Shown piece after piece: positions 8,319 through 16,255 of a stretch of DNA of 32,560 nt; position 1 is the first letter of the stretch, and each line of letters starts with the position of its first letter. Location of the stretch: contig JANYJY010000008.1 in NCBI GenBank assembly GCA_025358295.1, forward strand, positions 1 to 32,560, given 5' to 3'. The stretch comes from Gammaproteobacteria bacterium (lineage in GTDB: Bacteria; Pseudomonadota; Gammaproteobacteria; Steroidobacterales; Steroidobacteraceae). Under the pieces are notes generated by a model that saw only the letters and a list, made by a program, of their open reading frames with translations, was not told the origin of the DNA and searched no databases. A program made the translations under genes and the position numbers.

Positions 8319-9527
8319 CTACAGACCGACAATCATCTTAGCGATGATGTTTTTCTGAATTTCATTGGTGCCGCCGAAAATCGACAGCTTGCGCTGATTG
8401 AAATATGCGGCCGCCAAAGTGGCCGCGTAGCGTGGTCCCGGTGGCTCGCGCGTGGGGTCGAATTGCCAGCCTGCCTCCATCGCCTCGCGTCGCGACGGCA
8501 GTGCATACGGTCCGACCGCGCGCATCAGAAGTTCAGAGATGCTTTGGTGAATCTCCGTCCCGCGGATTTTGAGAATCGAGGCGTCGGGACCCGCCGCCGC
8601 CGAGCGTCGCTCGGCGGACAGGACGCGAAGGTTGGTGATCTCCAATGCCCACAACTCGATTTCCACCTGGGCAATTTGCGCGGCGAACAGAGGATCCTCG
8701 ATCAACGGGCGCCCGTTCAAGCGTTCACTCGCCGCGACGCGCTTCAGCCGCTGCAGTTCGCGCTTGGCGATTCCGATGCCGGCAATGTTGGTGCGCTCGT
8801 GGCCGAGCAGAAATTTGGCATAGGTCCAGCCGCGGTTCTCCTCGCCGATGCGGTTCTCGACCGGCACGCGCACGTTCTCGAACCACACCTCGTTCACTTC
8901 GCGCCCGCCGTCCAATAGGGTAATGGGCCGCAGCGTAATGCCGGGACTCTTCATATCGATCAATATAAAAGTGATGCCGGATTGCTGTTTTGCCTGGCTG
9001 TCGGTGCGCACCAGACAGAAAATCCAATCGGCGTACTGTCCGAGAGTATTCCAGGTCTTCTGGCCGTCGACGATGTAATGATCGCCTTCGCGCACGGCAC
9101 GGGTTTTCAATGACGCCAAGTCCGAACCGGCGCCGGGCTCCGAGTACCCCTGGCACCACCACTCCTCTCCGGCGCTGATCTTCGGCAGGAATCGCTGCTG
9201 CTGGGCGGCGGTGCCGAAGGCCATGATGACGGGCGCGACCATTTTTGTACCGAACGGAATCAGGCGCGGAGCGCCGGCCAGCGCCGATTCCTCTTCGAAA
9301 ATATATTGCTGCACAGAGTTCCAGCCCGCGCCGCCGAACTCCACCGGCCATCCCATGCCGCCCCAGCCACGCTCATGCAGGCGGCGCTGCCATTGCAGGT
9401 GATCCTCGCGCCCCAATTCGTAGCCATTCAGTACCTTGTCCCTGATTTCCGCCGAAAGTTGCTTGCCAAGGAAATCACGCACTTCCTCCCGGAACGACAG
9501 CTCTTCGTCGGTAAATTCAAGGCGCAT
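8319..9527 (-). CDS. Acyl-CoA dehydrogenase, probable catalytic subunit of a heteromeric enzyme
   Basis: The 402-residue protein contains the standard FAD/substrate signatures YSEPGAGSDLASL (128-140) and DGQKTWNTLGQYADW (154-168), and near the C-terminus FGGTNEIQKNIIAKM. The MCAD-type Glu before GT is replaced by Gly, but LGHERTNIAG (241-250) places E244 where isovaleryl-CoA dehydrogenase and the steroid enzyme FadE26 carry their catalytic base. So this subunit should be the active one and the following 379-residue protein its partner. It is the first gene of a three-gene operon (two dehydrogenases, then alcohol dehydrogenase), divergent from an IclR regulator. No clear ribosome binding site precedes the ATG. 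The substrate could be a branched, aromatic or steroid side-chain acyl-CoA. Confidence 0.92.
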   Translation of the reverse strand: MRLEFTDEELSFREEVRDFLGKQLSAEIRDKVLNGYELGREDHLQWQRRLHERGWGGMGWPVEFGGAGWNSVQQYIFEEESALAGAPRLIPFGTKMVAPVIMAFGTAAQQQRFLPKISAGEEWWCQGYSEPGAGSDLASLKTRAVREGDHYIVDGQKTWNTLGQYADWIFCLVRTDSQAKQQSGITFILIDMKSPGITLRPITLLDGGREVNEVWFENVRVPVENRIGEENRGWTYAKFLLGHERTNIAGIGIAKRELQRLKRVAASERLNGRPLIEDPLFAAQIAQVEIELWALEITNLRVLSAERRSAAAGPDASILKIRGTEIHQSISELLMRAVGPYALPSRREAMEAGWQFDPTREPPGPRYAATLAAAYFNQRKLSIFGGTNEIQKNIIAKMIVGL

Positions 9528-9564
9528 GGGCGCAGTGGGGAGTCATGGTGTTGGACTTCTCTTG

Positions 9565-9579
9565 TTCTGCACTACAGAA
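9565..9579. promoter_or_regulatory. Candidate IclR-family operator
   Basis: TTCTGCACTACAGAA is a perfect 5-5-5 inverted repeat midway between the divergent dehydrogenase operon and the IclR-type gene, overlapping a second small dyad (GAAT-tag-ATTC, 9577-9587). IclR proteins usually bind palindromes of about 15 bases in such divergent spacers. A further imperfect dyad, CGCAATAA/TTATGCG, lies at about 9589-9609. Which of these is the operator cannot be told from one sequence. Confidence 0.4.
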
Positions 9580-9630
9580 TTAGATTCCGCAATAAAGCAA
9601 AATTATGCGTAACGGTGTAGGAGCTTGTCA

Positions 9631-10431
9631 ATGAATAAACCCCAAAGGACTCAGCCCACCAAAACCGATCGCCATTTCGTCACGGCGCTGGCACGCGGGC
9701 TCGATGTGCTGGCCAGCTTTCGCCACGGCGATCGCATGCTGGGCAATCAAGAGATCGCGCATCGGTGCGGCTTGGCCAAATCCACCGTATCCCGGCTCAC
9801 GCACACGCTGACGACGCTTGGCTACCTGGTCTATGTCGAGGACAGCGCCAAATACGCCCTGGGCACCGCGACCCTGAGCTTGGGCAGTGCCGTGCTCTCG
9901 CGACTCGATATCCGCAAGCTGGCTCAACCGCTGATGCAGCAGCTGGCGGAATTCGGCCGCTGTACGGTCAGTCTCGGCAGCCGGGATCGACTGTCGATGA
10001 TTTACATCGACACGGCACGCGGCTCGGCAGCGGTCACGCTCAGCTTAGAAAGCGGGGCGCGAATTCAAATAGCCACGTCGGCCATGGGGCGTGCATATCT
10101 CACCGCTGTGGCCGAGAACGAACGGAACGAGATCTTGCAGCGGGTGCGCGAGCTGACCGCCGCCGACCGTTGGCCCGAGGTGCAGCGCGGTGTCGCCAAG
10201 GCGTTGCGCGACATCCACGATTTGGGTGTCTGTTGTTCGTTCGGCGATTGGCAGAAGGAAGTCAACGCCATCGCCGTTCCGGTAAAGCCCGGGGGCGGAC
10301 TGCCGCCGATGGCCATTAACTGCGGCGCGCCGGCCTACATGGTGTCGAAGGAGTTCCTGCTGGAGAGCGTCAGACCTAGGCTCATCGCGCTCGCCGGTGA
10401 GCTGGAAACGTCCCTGGGCACGGCCGGCTGA
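9631..10431 (+). CDS. IclR-family transcriptional regulator
   Basis: The 266-residue protein has an N-terminal winged helix-turn-helix (ALARGLDVLASF at about 15-26, then NQEIAHRCGLAKSTVSRLTH and LTTLGYLVY). This is followed by an IclR effector domain with MGRAYLTAV and a C-terminal VPVKPGGGLPPMAINCGAPA. The ATG at 9631 is chosen because AGGAG lies 7 bases ahead; a TTG two codons earlier has no such signal. IclR proteins sense catabolic intermediates and commonly regulate the gene set transcribed away from them, here the dehydrogenase operon starting at 9527 about 100 bases away. Whether it represses or activates is not visible. It ends just before a decayed AraC-type gene on the opposite strand. 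Confidence 0.92.
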   Translation: MNKPQRTQPTKTDRHFVTALARGLDVLASFRHGDRMLGNQEIAHRCGLAKSTVSRLTHTLTTLGYLVYVEDSAKYALGTATLSLGSAVLSRLDIRKLAQPLMQQLAEFGRCTVSLGSRDRLSMIYIDTARGSAAVTLSLESGARIQIATSAMGRAYLTAVAENERNEILQRVRELTAADRWPEVQRGVAKALRDIHDLGVCCSFGDWQKEVNAIAVPVKPGGGLPPMAINCGAPAYMVSKEFLLESVRPRLIALAGELETSLGTAG

Positions 10432-10467
10432 AAGCCGCCGCGGTCCATCCGGGTAGTCGACGCTAAG

Positions 10468-11048
10468 CTAGGTCACGTCGCTGACCGAGTGGCGCGGCGC
10501 GCTCAGGTAGGACAAAGCCAGCAGGCGGTAGGTTTCATCCAACATCTCCTTGTAGGTGATGCCGAGGTCGCCCAACTTACGCTGCAGCGTGCGCGCGCTC
10601 ATGTTGAGGAGTTCCGCAACGTCCTTCTGAGAGGGTTCGCCGAGAGCAAGCCTGCGTGTCAGCAATTCACGGACCCGCCATTGAATATTCTCTCGCTCCA
10701 TCTGCGATAGATACTGAACCGCAATGGCATCGTTGTGCCGCGCCAATTCGGGATTGCCTCCATCCAAGGGGCGTTCAATGGCCTGGCAATCGAACACCAG
10801 GCGAGTCTGCTGCGCGCCGAAGTGGAGCGGTGCACGCAGCAGGGTGTGGAAATCCTCGATCTTGGCCGGAGGCATCCGGCGGCGTCCAGTGCGCGACAGA
10901 TGGCCTTGACCCAGGTCCCCAGGGTAGTTCGGACGCCGAGGCTGTCCCTGACCTGTCTGGATCCCGACGCCGTAAAGGCCTGTGCCTGCATAACTGACAC
11001 TCCGAATGGTTGTTCGCACCAGCAGATCTTAAGGCCAAGAACGGTCAA
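10468..11048 (-). pseudogene. Broken AraC-type regulator (arabinose-binding-domain subfamily)
   Basis: Two frames on this strand match one protein family. One frame (from about 11048 or the ATG at 10991) reads RTTLGTWVKAICRALDAAGC, the first helix of AraC regulators with the PF12625-type N-terminal domain. The second frame then reads LLRAPLHFGAQQTRLVFD, ELARHNDAIAVQYL and EPSQKDVAELLNMSARTLQRKLGD, the end of that domain and the first helix-turn-helix. Between the two blocks roughly 150 residues are missing. The C-terminus stops at SVSDVT followed by TAG, where functional proteins continue with YLLGF and the second helix-turn-helix. An internal deletion with a frame change plus 3' truncation makes this non-functional. 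It sits between the IclR gene and ssb. Confidence 0.8.
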
Positions 11049-11146
11049 ATGACGACGCGCAGCGCGGAACAGCGTGACCTTGCCGAAAGAGGGGTCAGAG
11101 GTTGCGGTTTGAGCGGAAGACGTTCCCCGAACTCCAGCACGTTGCT

Positions 11147-11620
11147 CTAGAACGGGATATCGTCGTCGAAATCCTCTTTGCCGCCCGCCGGCGCCGGGGC
11201 CGAGGACTGGTCATAGTCGTCCCGCGGCGGTGCACTGCCGCCGGCACTGCGGTCTGCGCCAGCCCCGCCGCCACCACCGCCGGCGCGGCCGCCCAGCATT
11301 TGCATATTGTCCGCGATGATCTCGGTGGTGAACCGGTCATTGCCTGTTTTGTCCTGCCACTTTCGGGTGCGCAATTTGCCTTCAACGAACACCTGAGAGC
11401 CCTTACGCAGGTATTCCGCAGCGATTTCGCCCAAACGTCCGAATAGGGCGATGTTGTGCCATTCCGTGCGTTCTTGCTGAGCGCCCGAGGCCTTATCCTT
11501 CCAGGACTCGCTGGTGGCGATGCGGATATTGGTGACCGTCATGCCGCTCGGCATGGAACGAGTTTCCGGGTCCGCGCCGAGATTACCGACCAGAATGACC
11601 TTGTTTACACCGCGCGCCAT
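11147..11620 (-). CDS. ssb: Single-stranded DNA-binding protein
   Basis: The 157-residue SSB has the OB-fold start [21 protein letters not shown], continues through [18 protein letters not shown] and [18 protein letters not shown], has a Gly-rich linker (about residues 110-140) and ends in the acidic tip DDDIPF, which recruits replication and repair partners. Length and order are standard for a homotetrameric bacterial SSB that coats single-stranded DNA in replication, recombination and repair. A G-rich ribosome binding site (GGGGGTAGGA) precedes the ATG. It diverges from uvrA across 172 bases, an arrangement conserved in many gammaproteobacteria. No canonical CTGT-N8-ACAG LexA box is visible in the spacer. 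Confidence 0.97.
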   Translation of the reverse strand: MARGVNKVILVGNLGADPETRSMPSGMTVTNIRIATSESWKDKASGAQQERTEWHNIALFGRLGEIAAEYLRKGSQVFVEGKLRTRKWQDKTGNDRFTTEIIADNMQMLGGRAGGGGGGAGADRSAGGSAPPRDDYDQSSAPAPAGGKEDFDDDIPF

Positions 11621-11776
11621 GTCCTACCCCCGGAAACGATTGAATGGACGGCATTGTACACGCAGGGGCGCGCCCCAATACCTGGCCTGAGCCCCGCGTT
11701 CATGCGGAAATCCGCATAGAGCCCGGCCTCTGCAACCCCTTTTTGGTGCGGTTTTACCCGACCTTGACTCGGCGGG

Positions 11777-11782
11777 TATAGT
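11777..11782 (+). promoter_or_regulatory. Possible -10 element of uvrA (near-leaderless start)
   Basis: TATAGT ends only 10 bases before the uvrA ATG, and the hexamer 17 bases upstream (TTACCC) is a poor -35. If used, transcription would begin within about 3-6 bases of the start codon. No Shine-Dalgarno sequence is visible ahead of that ATG, which agrees with a leaderless or near-leaderless message. Confidence 0.3.
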
Positions 11783-11792
11783 AGTTGGTTAC

Positions 11793-14639
11793 ATGCAAAA
11801 TATCCGCATCCGGGGTGCCCGGACCCACAACCTGAAGAATATCGATCTCGACCTGCCTCGGGATCGTTTGATCGTATTCACCGGCCTTTCAGGTTCCGGC
11901 AAGTCCTCACTCGCCTTCGACACCATATACGCCGAGGGCCAGCGCCGCTATGTCGAGTCGCTCTCGACCTATGCACGGCAGTTCCTGTCGATGATGGAGA
12001 AGCCGGACATAGACACCATCGAGGGATTGTCGCCCGCCATCTCGATCGAGCAGAAATCGACGTCGCACAATCCGCGTTCCACAGTGGGTACGGTCACCGA
12101 AATCTACGACTATCTGCGCTTGTTGTACGCCCGTGCCGGTACTCCGCGCTGCCCGGATCACCACATCGACCTGGCCGCGCAAACCGTCAGTCAAATGGTC
12201 GACGCCGTTCTACAGCATCCCGAAGGCACGGCGCTGATGTTGCTCGCGCCGGCGATCGCCGAGCGCAAGGGCGAGCACGCCGAGCTCATCGAGGAGTTGC
12301 AGGCGGGCGGCTTCGTGCGCGCGCGCATCGACGGCAAGGTGGTCGAACTAGATCAGGCGCCGAAGCTCGACGTGCGCCGCAAGCACACCGTCGAGGCCAT
12401 CGTCGACCGCTTCAAAGTGCGCCCCGACTTGAGTCAGCGACTGGCCGAATCCTTTGAAACCGCATTACGGCTGGGGCAAGGCGTGGCGCGCATCGCTTTC
12501 ATGGACGAACCGGAGCGCGCCGAGCTCGTGTTTTCGAACAAGTTCGCCTGCCCCATCTGTAATTATTCGCTCAGCGAACTCGAGCCGCGTCTGTTTTCCT
12601 TCAACAGCCCGATCGGTGCGTGCCCGGCCTGCGACGGCCTTGGCACCCAGGATTTTTTCGATCCGGAGAAAATCGTCGCGAATCCGCACTTGTCGCTCGC
12701 CGGCGGCGCGGTGCGCGGCTGGGATCGGCGCAACGCCTATTATTTTCAGCTGATCCAGTCACTGGCGCGGTACACCAAGTTCGACATCGAGGCGCCTTTC
12801 GAGAGCCTGCCGCAGCCGATCAAAAACTTGGTGCTGTTCGGCAGCGATGACGTCGAAATAGAATTCAAATACCTCGACGGCAAGGGCGGCACGGTCAAGC
12901 GAAAACACGCCTTCGAAGGCATCGTCAATAATTTGGAGCGGCGCTACAAGGAAACGGAATCCGCTACCGTGCGTGAGGAGTTGGCGAAATACCGGTCTTC
13001 TCGAGCCTGCCCGGAATGTCAGGGAACCCGGCTCAATCGAGCCGCCAGAAACGTCTTCGTCGACGGCAAAGGAGTCCCCGAAGTATCGTCTCTGTCGGTG
13101 GAGCGAGCCCTGGAATTCTTCGGCCAGCTGAAATTACCGGGCTGGCGCGGTGAAATCGCAGTCAAAATCGTCAAGGAGATCGGCGATCGCCTGGGATTCC
13201 TGGGCAATGTGGGACTCGGGTATCTCACCTTGAACCGCAGCGCCGATACCTTGTCCGGCGGCGAAGCACAGCGCATCCGTCTCGCCAGTCAAATCGGTTC
13301 CGGGCTGGTCGGTGTCATGTACATTCTCGATGAACCGTCGATTGGCCTGCACCAACGGGACAATCAACGCCTGCTCGACACCCTCGTGAATCTGCGCGAC
13401 CTCGGCAACACCGTCATCGTGGTCGAACACGATGAGGACGCCATCCGCCAGGCCGATCATGTCGTGGACTTGGGTCCGGGCGCGGGGGTCCATGGCGGCG
13501 CCATCGTGGCGCAGGGCACGGCCGCTGAGGTTGCCGCCCATCCCGATTCGATCACCGGACAATATCTGAGCGGCCGGCTGCGCATAGAAATTCCGGCGAA
13601 GCGCAATGCGCCGAATCCCGCGCGCATGCTGCGCGTCATCGGCGCCACGGCCAACAATTTGAAAAAAGTGACGGCCGAATTCCCGCTCGGCTTGCTGACC
13701 TGCGTCACCGGAGTATCGGGCTCCGGCAAATCGACCCTGGTCAACGACACATTGTTCCGCGCGGTGGCGACTCAGTTCAACCACGCTTCCGCCGGAACCG
13801 CGCATTTCGATCGCATCGAAGGACTGGAGCACATCGACCGCGTCATAGAGATCGACCAAAGTCCGATCGGGCGCACGCCGCGGTCGAATCCGGCCACTTA
13901 CACGGGCCTGTTCGCGCCAATCAGGGAGATCTTCGCCTCCGTTCCGGAATCGCGGGCGCGCGGCTATGAAGCGGGACGCTTCAGCTTCAATGTGAAGGGC
14001 GGGCGCTGCGAGGCCTGCCAGGGCGACGGCGTGATCAAGGTGGAAATGCATTTTCTCGCCGACGTCTATGTGCCCTGCGATGTCTGCAAGGGCAAACGCT
14101 ACAATCGCGAGACCCTGGAGATCCGCTTCAAAGGCAAGAACATCCAGGAAATTCTCGATCTCACGGTCGAGGATGCGTTGCCGTTCTTCGCCGCCGTGCC
14201 GACCGTGCAGCCCAAACTGCAAACTCTGCTGGATGTGGGGCTGTCCTACGTCCGCCTCGGCCAAAGCGCCACCACGCTCTCGGGCGGCGAAGCGCAGCGC
14301 GTCAAACTCGCCAAAGAGCTCTCGAAGCGGGCCACGGGCCGTACCCTGTACATTCTCGATGAGCCGACCACGGGCCTGCATTTCGCGGACATTGCTCAGT
14401 TGCTCGCGGTGCTGCAGCGCCTGCGCGATGAAGGCAATACCGTCATCGTGATCGAGCACAATCTCGATGTGATCAAGACCGCCGACTGGGTGGTGGATTT
14501 GGGACCGGAGGGAGGCGACGGCGGCGGCCGCATCATCGCTGCCGGGACGCCGGAGCAGATAGCGGCGAACAAGTCGTCCTACACCGGCCATTATTTGCGC
14601 TCCACTCTGGCGCAGCCGGCCGTGCGTAAGCGCGCTTGA
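11793..14639 (+). CDS. uvrA: UvrABC excinuclease subunit A
   Basis: This full-length 948-residue UvrA is the damage-recognition ATPase of nucleotide excision repair, which loads UvrB at lesions. Visible landmarks in order are Walker [10 protein letters not shown] (about 31-39), a zinc module with CPIC (about 252) and CPAC (about 276), and ABC signature LSGGEAQR (about 486) with [10 protein letters not shown] following. The second half has Walker [10 protein letters not shown] (about 640), zinc module CEAC (about 738) and CDVC (about 761), a second LSGGEAQR (about 828) and [10 protein letters not shown]. All nucleotide-binding and zinc residues are present, so it should be active. It diverges from ssb, and its stop overlaps a TTG start for the next gene by 4 bases, suggesting co-translation of that membrane protein. 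Confidence 0.98.
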   Translation: MQNIRIRGARTHNLKNIDLDLPRDRLIVFTGLSGSGKSSLAFDTIYAEGQRRYVESLSTYARQFLSMMEKPDIDTIEGLSPAISIEQKSTSHNPRSTVGTVTEIYDYLRLLYARAGTPRCPDHHIDLAAQTVSQMVDAVLQHPEGTALMLLAPAIAERKGEHAELIEELQAGGFVRARIDGKVVELDQAPKLDVRRKHTVEAIVDRFKVRPDLSQRLAESFETALRLGQGVARIAFMDEPERAELVFSNKFACPICNYSLSELEPRLFSFNSPIGACPACDGLGTQDFFDPEKIVANPHLSLAGGAVRGWDRRNAYYFQLIQSLARYTKFDIEAPFESLPQPIKNLVLFGSDDVEIEFKYLDGKGGTVKRKHAFEGIVNNLERRYKETESATVREELAKYRSSRACPECQGTRLNRAARNVFVDGKGVPEVSSLSVERALEFFGQLKLPGWRGEIAVKIVKEIGDRLGFLGNVGLGYLTLNRSADTLSGGEAQRIRLASQIGSGLVGVMYILDEPSIGLHQRDNQRLLDTLVNLRDLGNTVIVVEHDEDAIRQADHVVDLGPGAGVHGGAIVAQGTAAEVAAHPDSITGQYLSGRLRIEIPAKRNAPNPARMLRVIGATANNLKKVTAEFPLGLLTCVTGVSGSGKSTLVNDTLFRAVATQFNHASAGTAHFDRIEGLEHIDRVIEIDQSPIGRTPRSNPATYTGLFAPIREIFASVPESRARGYEAGRFSFNVKGGRCEACQGDGVIKVEMHFLADVYVPCDVCKGKRYNRETLEIRFKGKNIQEILDLTVEDALPFFAAVPTVQPKLQTLLDVGLSYVRLGQSATTLSGGEAQRVKLAKELSKRATGRTLYILDEPTTGLHFADIAQLLAVLQRLRDEGNTVIVIEHNLDVIKTADWVVDLGPEGGDGGGRIIAAGTPEQIAANKSSYTGHYLRSTLAQPAVRKRA

Positions 14640-15256
14640 ACAACCAGCGGCGCTCCCGGATAACGGCGCCGCGCTACACGCCCTTATGGGGCGTCTTGGT
14701 GGGCGCGTTGGCCGGTGCGGCCTACTGGCTCAGCGCGCAGATATGGCCTACCAGTGTTGCAGTGGTCATGGCCATGGTCACGACCGAACTGCTCTGCAGT
14801 TGGCCGCGGATGGGCGACAGTCCGCGCGCGGCGGATTCGAGCATGGTGCGCGTGTTCATGGTCCTGGTGAGGTACAACGCATTGATGGCGCTGTCGGCCG
14901 CTAACATGCCCTTTGCGCTGCCTGGAAACGTCGCACTCGGCTTGATCATGATCGCCGGACAGGCTGCCAGCCGGTCCCTCGTCGTTTCAGTGCGCGCAAC
15001 AACCTCCACTTCCGCACCGCGCCAGGTTTCGCAAAGCGACTTAGGGGTCGCCCTGCTGCTCGGCTTCGCGCCGGCTGCGCTGATCGGCCTGCCCGGACTC
15101 ATCGGATTGGTCGCAGCCATAGCGGCACGCCAGGCAACTGCAGCCTATGCCAGGCGCAATCGCCCCGCCGGCACAGGCGTGGACTTCAACCTGGTTCAAC
15201 AACTGACTGAGGCGTGCTTCTACTTGGGAGCGCTTGCCGCATGGGCATACATCTGA
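14636..15256 (+). CDS. CobS-like membrane protein with degenerate active-site motif
   Basis: The 206-residue polytopic protein aligns by architecture with CobS, the adenosylcobinamide-GDP ribazoletransferase that joins the lower ligand in cobalamin synthesis. [17 protein letters not shown] matches the first CobS helix (PLIGLLLGAISGL), [12 protein letters not shown] matches the central 'SR' helix, and [17 protein letters not shown] matches the C-terminal GAAQQLAELxxxLALLA helix. The family hallmark HxDGLADTxDG with its MKDSRxGxxG follow-up is missing: here the segment reads [18 protein letters not shown] and is about ten residues shorter. The C-terminal GGxTGDT is GTGVDFN. The start is TTG, overlapping the uvrA stop. 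Loss of the acidic residues makes cobalamin synthase activity unlikely. It may be a repurposed or dying CobS homologue. Family assignment is by eye. Confidence 0.55.
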   Translation: MNNQRRSRITAPRYTPLWGVLVGALAGAAYWLSAQIWPTSVAVVMAMVTTELLCSWPRMGDSPRAADSSMVRVFMVLVRYNALMALSAANMPFALPGNVALGLIMIAGQAASRSLVVSVRATTSTSAPRQVSQSDLGVALLLGFAPAALIGLPGLIGLVAAIAARQATAAYARRNRPAGTGVDFNLVQQLTEACFYLGALAAWAYI

Positions 15257-15295
15257 GCCTCGCTGTGCAAAGAACGCGCAAGTTTGGATGTCGTT

Positions 15296-15301
15296 TATAA
15301 T
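15296..15301 (+). promoter_or_regulatory. -10 element for the exported NTF2-like gene
   Basis: A perfect TATAAT lies 41 bases upstream of the ATG at 15343. No matching -35 is evident at 17 bases. An AAGG ribosome binding site sits 7 bases before the ATG. A separate promoter here would uncouple this gene from uvrA and the CobS-like gene. Confidence 0.4.
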
Positions 15302-15342
15302 GTGCGGCGGCCGCTTGGCAAACCAACAATCAAGGCTTACTC

Positions 15343-15804
15343 ATGAAATTATCCGCTCTCCTCCCCTGCGCCCTGCTCTTGGCCGGATTGTCCACCATTG
15401 CCGCTGCGGGCCCGAAGGCCGATATCGACAAGCTGGAAACGGATTTCAATGCGGCCTATATCGCGAACGACTTCGACAAGTACTTCGCCTTCTACGCCGA
15501 TGACGCCGTGCTTTGGTTTCCGGAAGGCCGCACCGATATACCGGGTTACAAGAAGGAGTGGGGCGAATTTCTCAAATCCGGCGGCAAGATTCAGTCCGGC
15601 GCCGTATCCGACATGCACATCCATTTCAGCCCGCAGGGCGACGCCGCCGTGGCCAGCTACCTTTTGCACATCAAGACCCAAAGTCCGGACAGAAAAGTGG
15701 CCGATGAGGTTTACCAAGAAAGCGATGTGTGGTTCAAGACCGCGGGCGGCTGGAAAATCGCTCACGTGCACTACGCGCCGTCGCCGGTGGCTGTTAAAAA
15801 ATAG
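15343..15804 (+). CDS. Exported NTF2-like (DUF4440/SnoaL-type) protein
   Basis: The 153-residue protein has a clear signal peptide (MKLSALLPCALLLAGLSTIAAAG) and then one NTF2-like alpha+beta cone. LETDFNAAYIANDFDKYFAFYADDAVLWFPEG is the typical first helix pair, followed by the strands AVASYLLHIK, and VWFKTAGGWKIAHVHYAPSP is the usual C-terminal strand pair. Such proteins include ketosteroid-isomerase-like enzymes, polyketide cyclases and many small-ligand-binding proteins, so the reaction cannot be stated. Secretion to the periplasm is likely. Its stop lies 19 bases before the start of a truncated hydrolase gene. Confidence 0.85.
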   Translation: MKLSALLPCALLLAGLSTIAAAGPKADIDKLETDFNAAYIANDFDKYFAFYADDAVLWFPEGRTDIPGYKKEWGEFLKSGGKIQSGAVSDMHIHFSPQGDAAVASYLLHIKTQSPDRKVADEVYQESDVWFKTAGGWKIAHVHYAPSPVAVKK

Positions 15805-15823
15805 CGGCTCGAGACCCCAATCT

Positions 15824-16255
15824 TTGCAGCAGGTCCTCGTTTATTCCGACTCACTCGCGTGGGGAATCATTCCCGCCACGCGCAAGCGCCTCGCCTTCGA
15901 GGCGCGCTGGCCGGGCGTGATGGAAATCACATTGACGGAACAGCGCCACAGTGTGCGCGTCATCGAGGACTTCCTGAATGGCCGTCGTACCGTGTGGGAA
16001 GATCCGTTCAAATCCGGGCGCAACGGTCTTGACGGGCTCGCGCAACGCATCGAGGTCAATTCTCCCTTGGCGCTGGTCATGCTAATGCTCGGCACCAACA
16101 ACTTTCAATCCATGCATCCGCACACGGCCTGGCACGCGGCTCAAGGCATTGCGACTCTCGTGGCCGCCATTCGTCAGGCACCGATCGAACCGGGAATGCC
16201 GAGTCCGCAGATCCTCGCCGCATTGCCGGATATTTTGCCCAAGGCAATGACGTGA
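15824..16255 (+). pseudogene. C-terminally truncated SGNH/GDSL hydrolase
   Basis: From the TTG at 15824, the 143-residue product begins MQQVLVYSDSLAWG, the block I of SGNH hydrolases with nucleophile Ser10, although the family GDS is SDS here. FLNGRRTVWEDPF (equivalent to GLNGRTTVWDDP), GRNGLDGL and LMLGTNNFQ (equivalent to LGTND, with oxyanion Asn) follow in order. Functional relatives continue for about 60-70 more residues to a block V DxxH that supplies the catalytic Asp/His. Here the frame ends at ILAALPDILPKAMT and overlaps the pyrD start by 4 bases. Without the Asp-His pair, hydrolysis is unlikely. It could still be translated, coupling pyrD translation to the upstream frame. Confidence 0.7.

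Noticed and set aside
7833-8918. A 361-codon plus-strand frame across both acyl-CoA dehydrogenase genes
   Set aside because: It is antisense to two well-conserved genes and its Arg/Ala/His-rich product matches no family.
13134-14591. A 485-codon open frame on the minus strand inside uvrA
   Set aside because: It mirrors the third-codon GC bias of uvrA, has no recognisable domain and overlaps a complete conserved gene.
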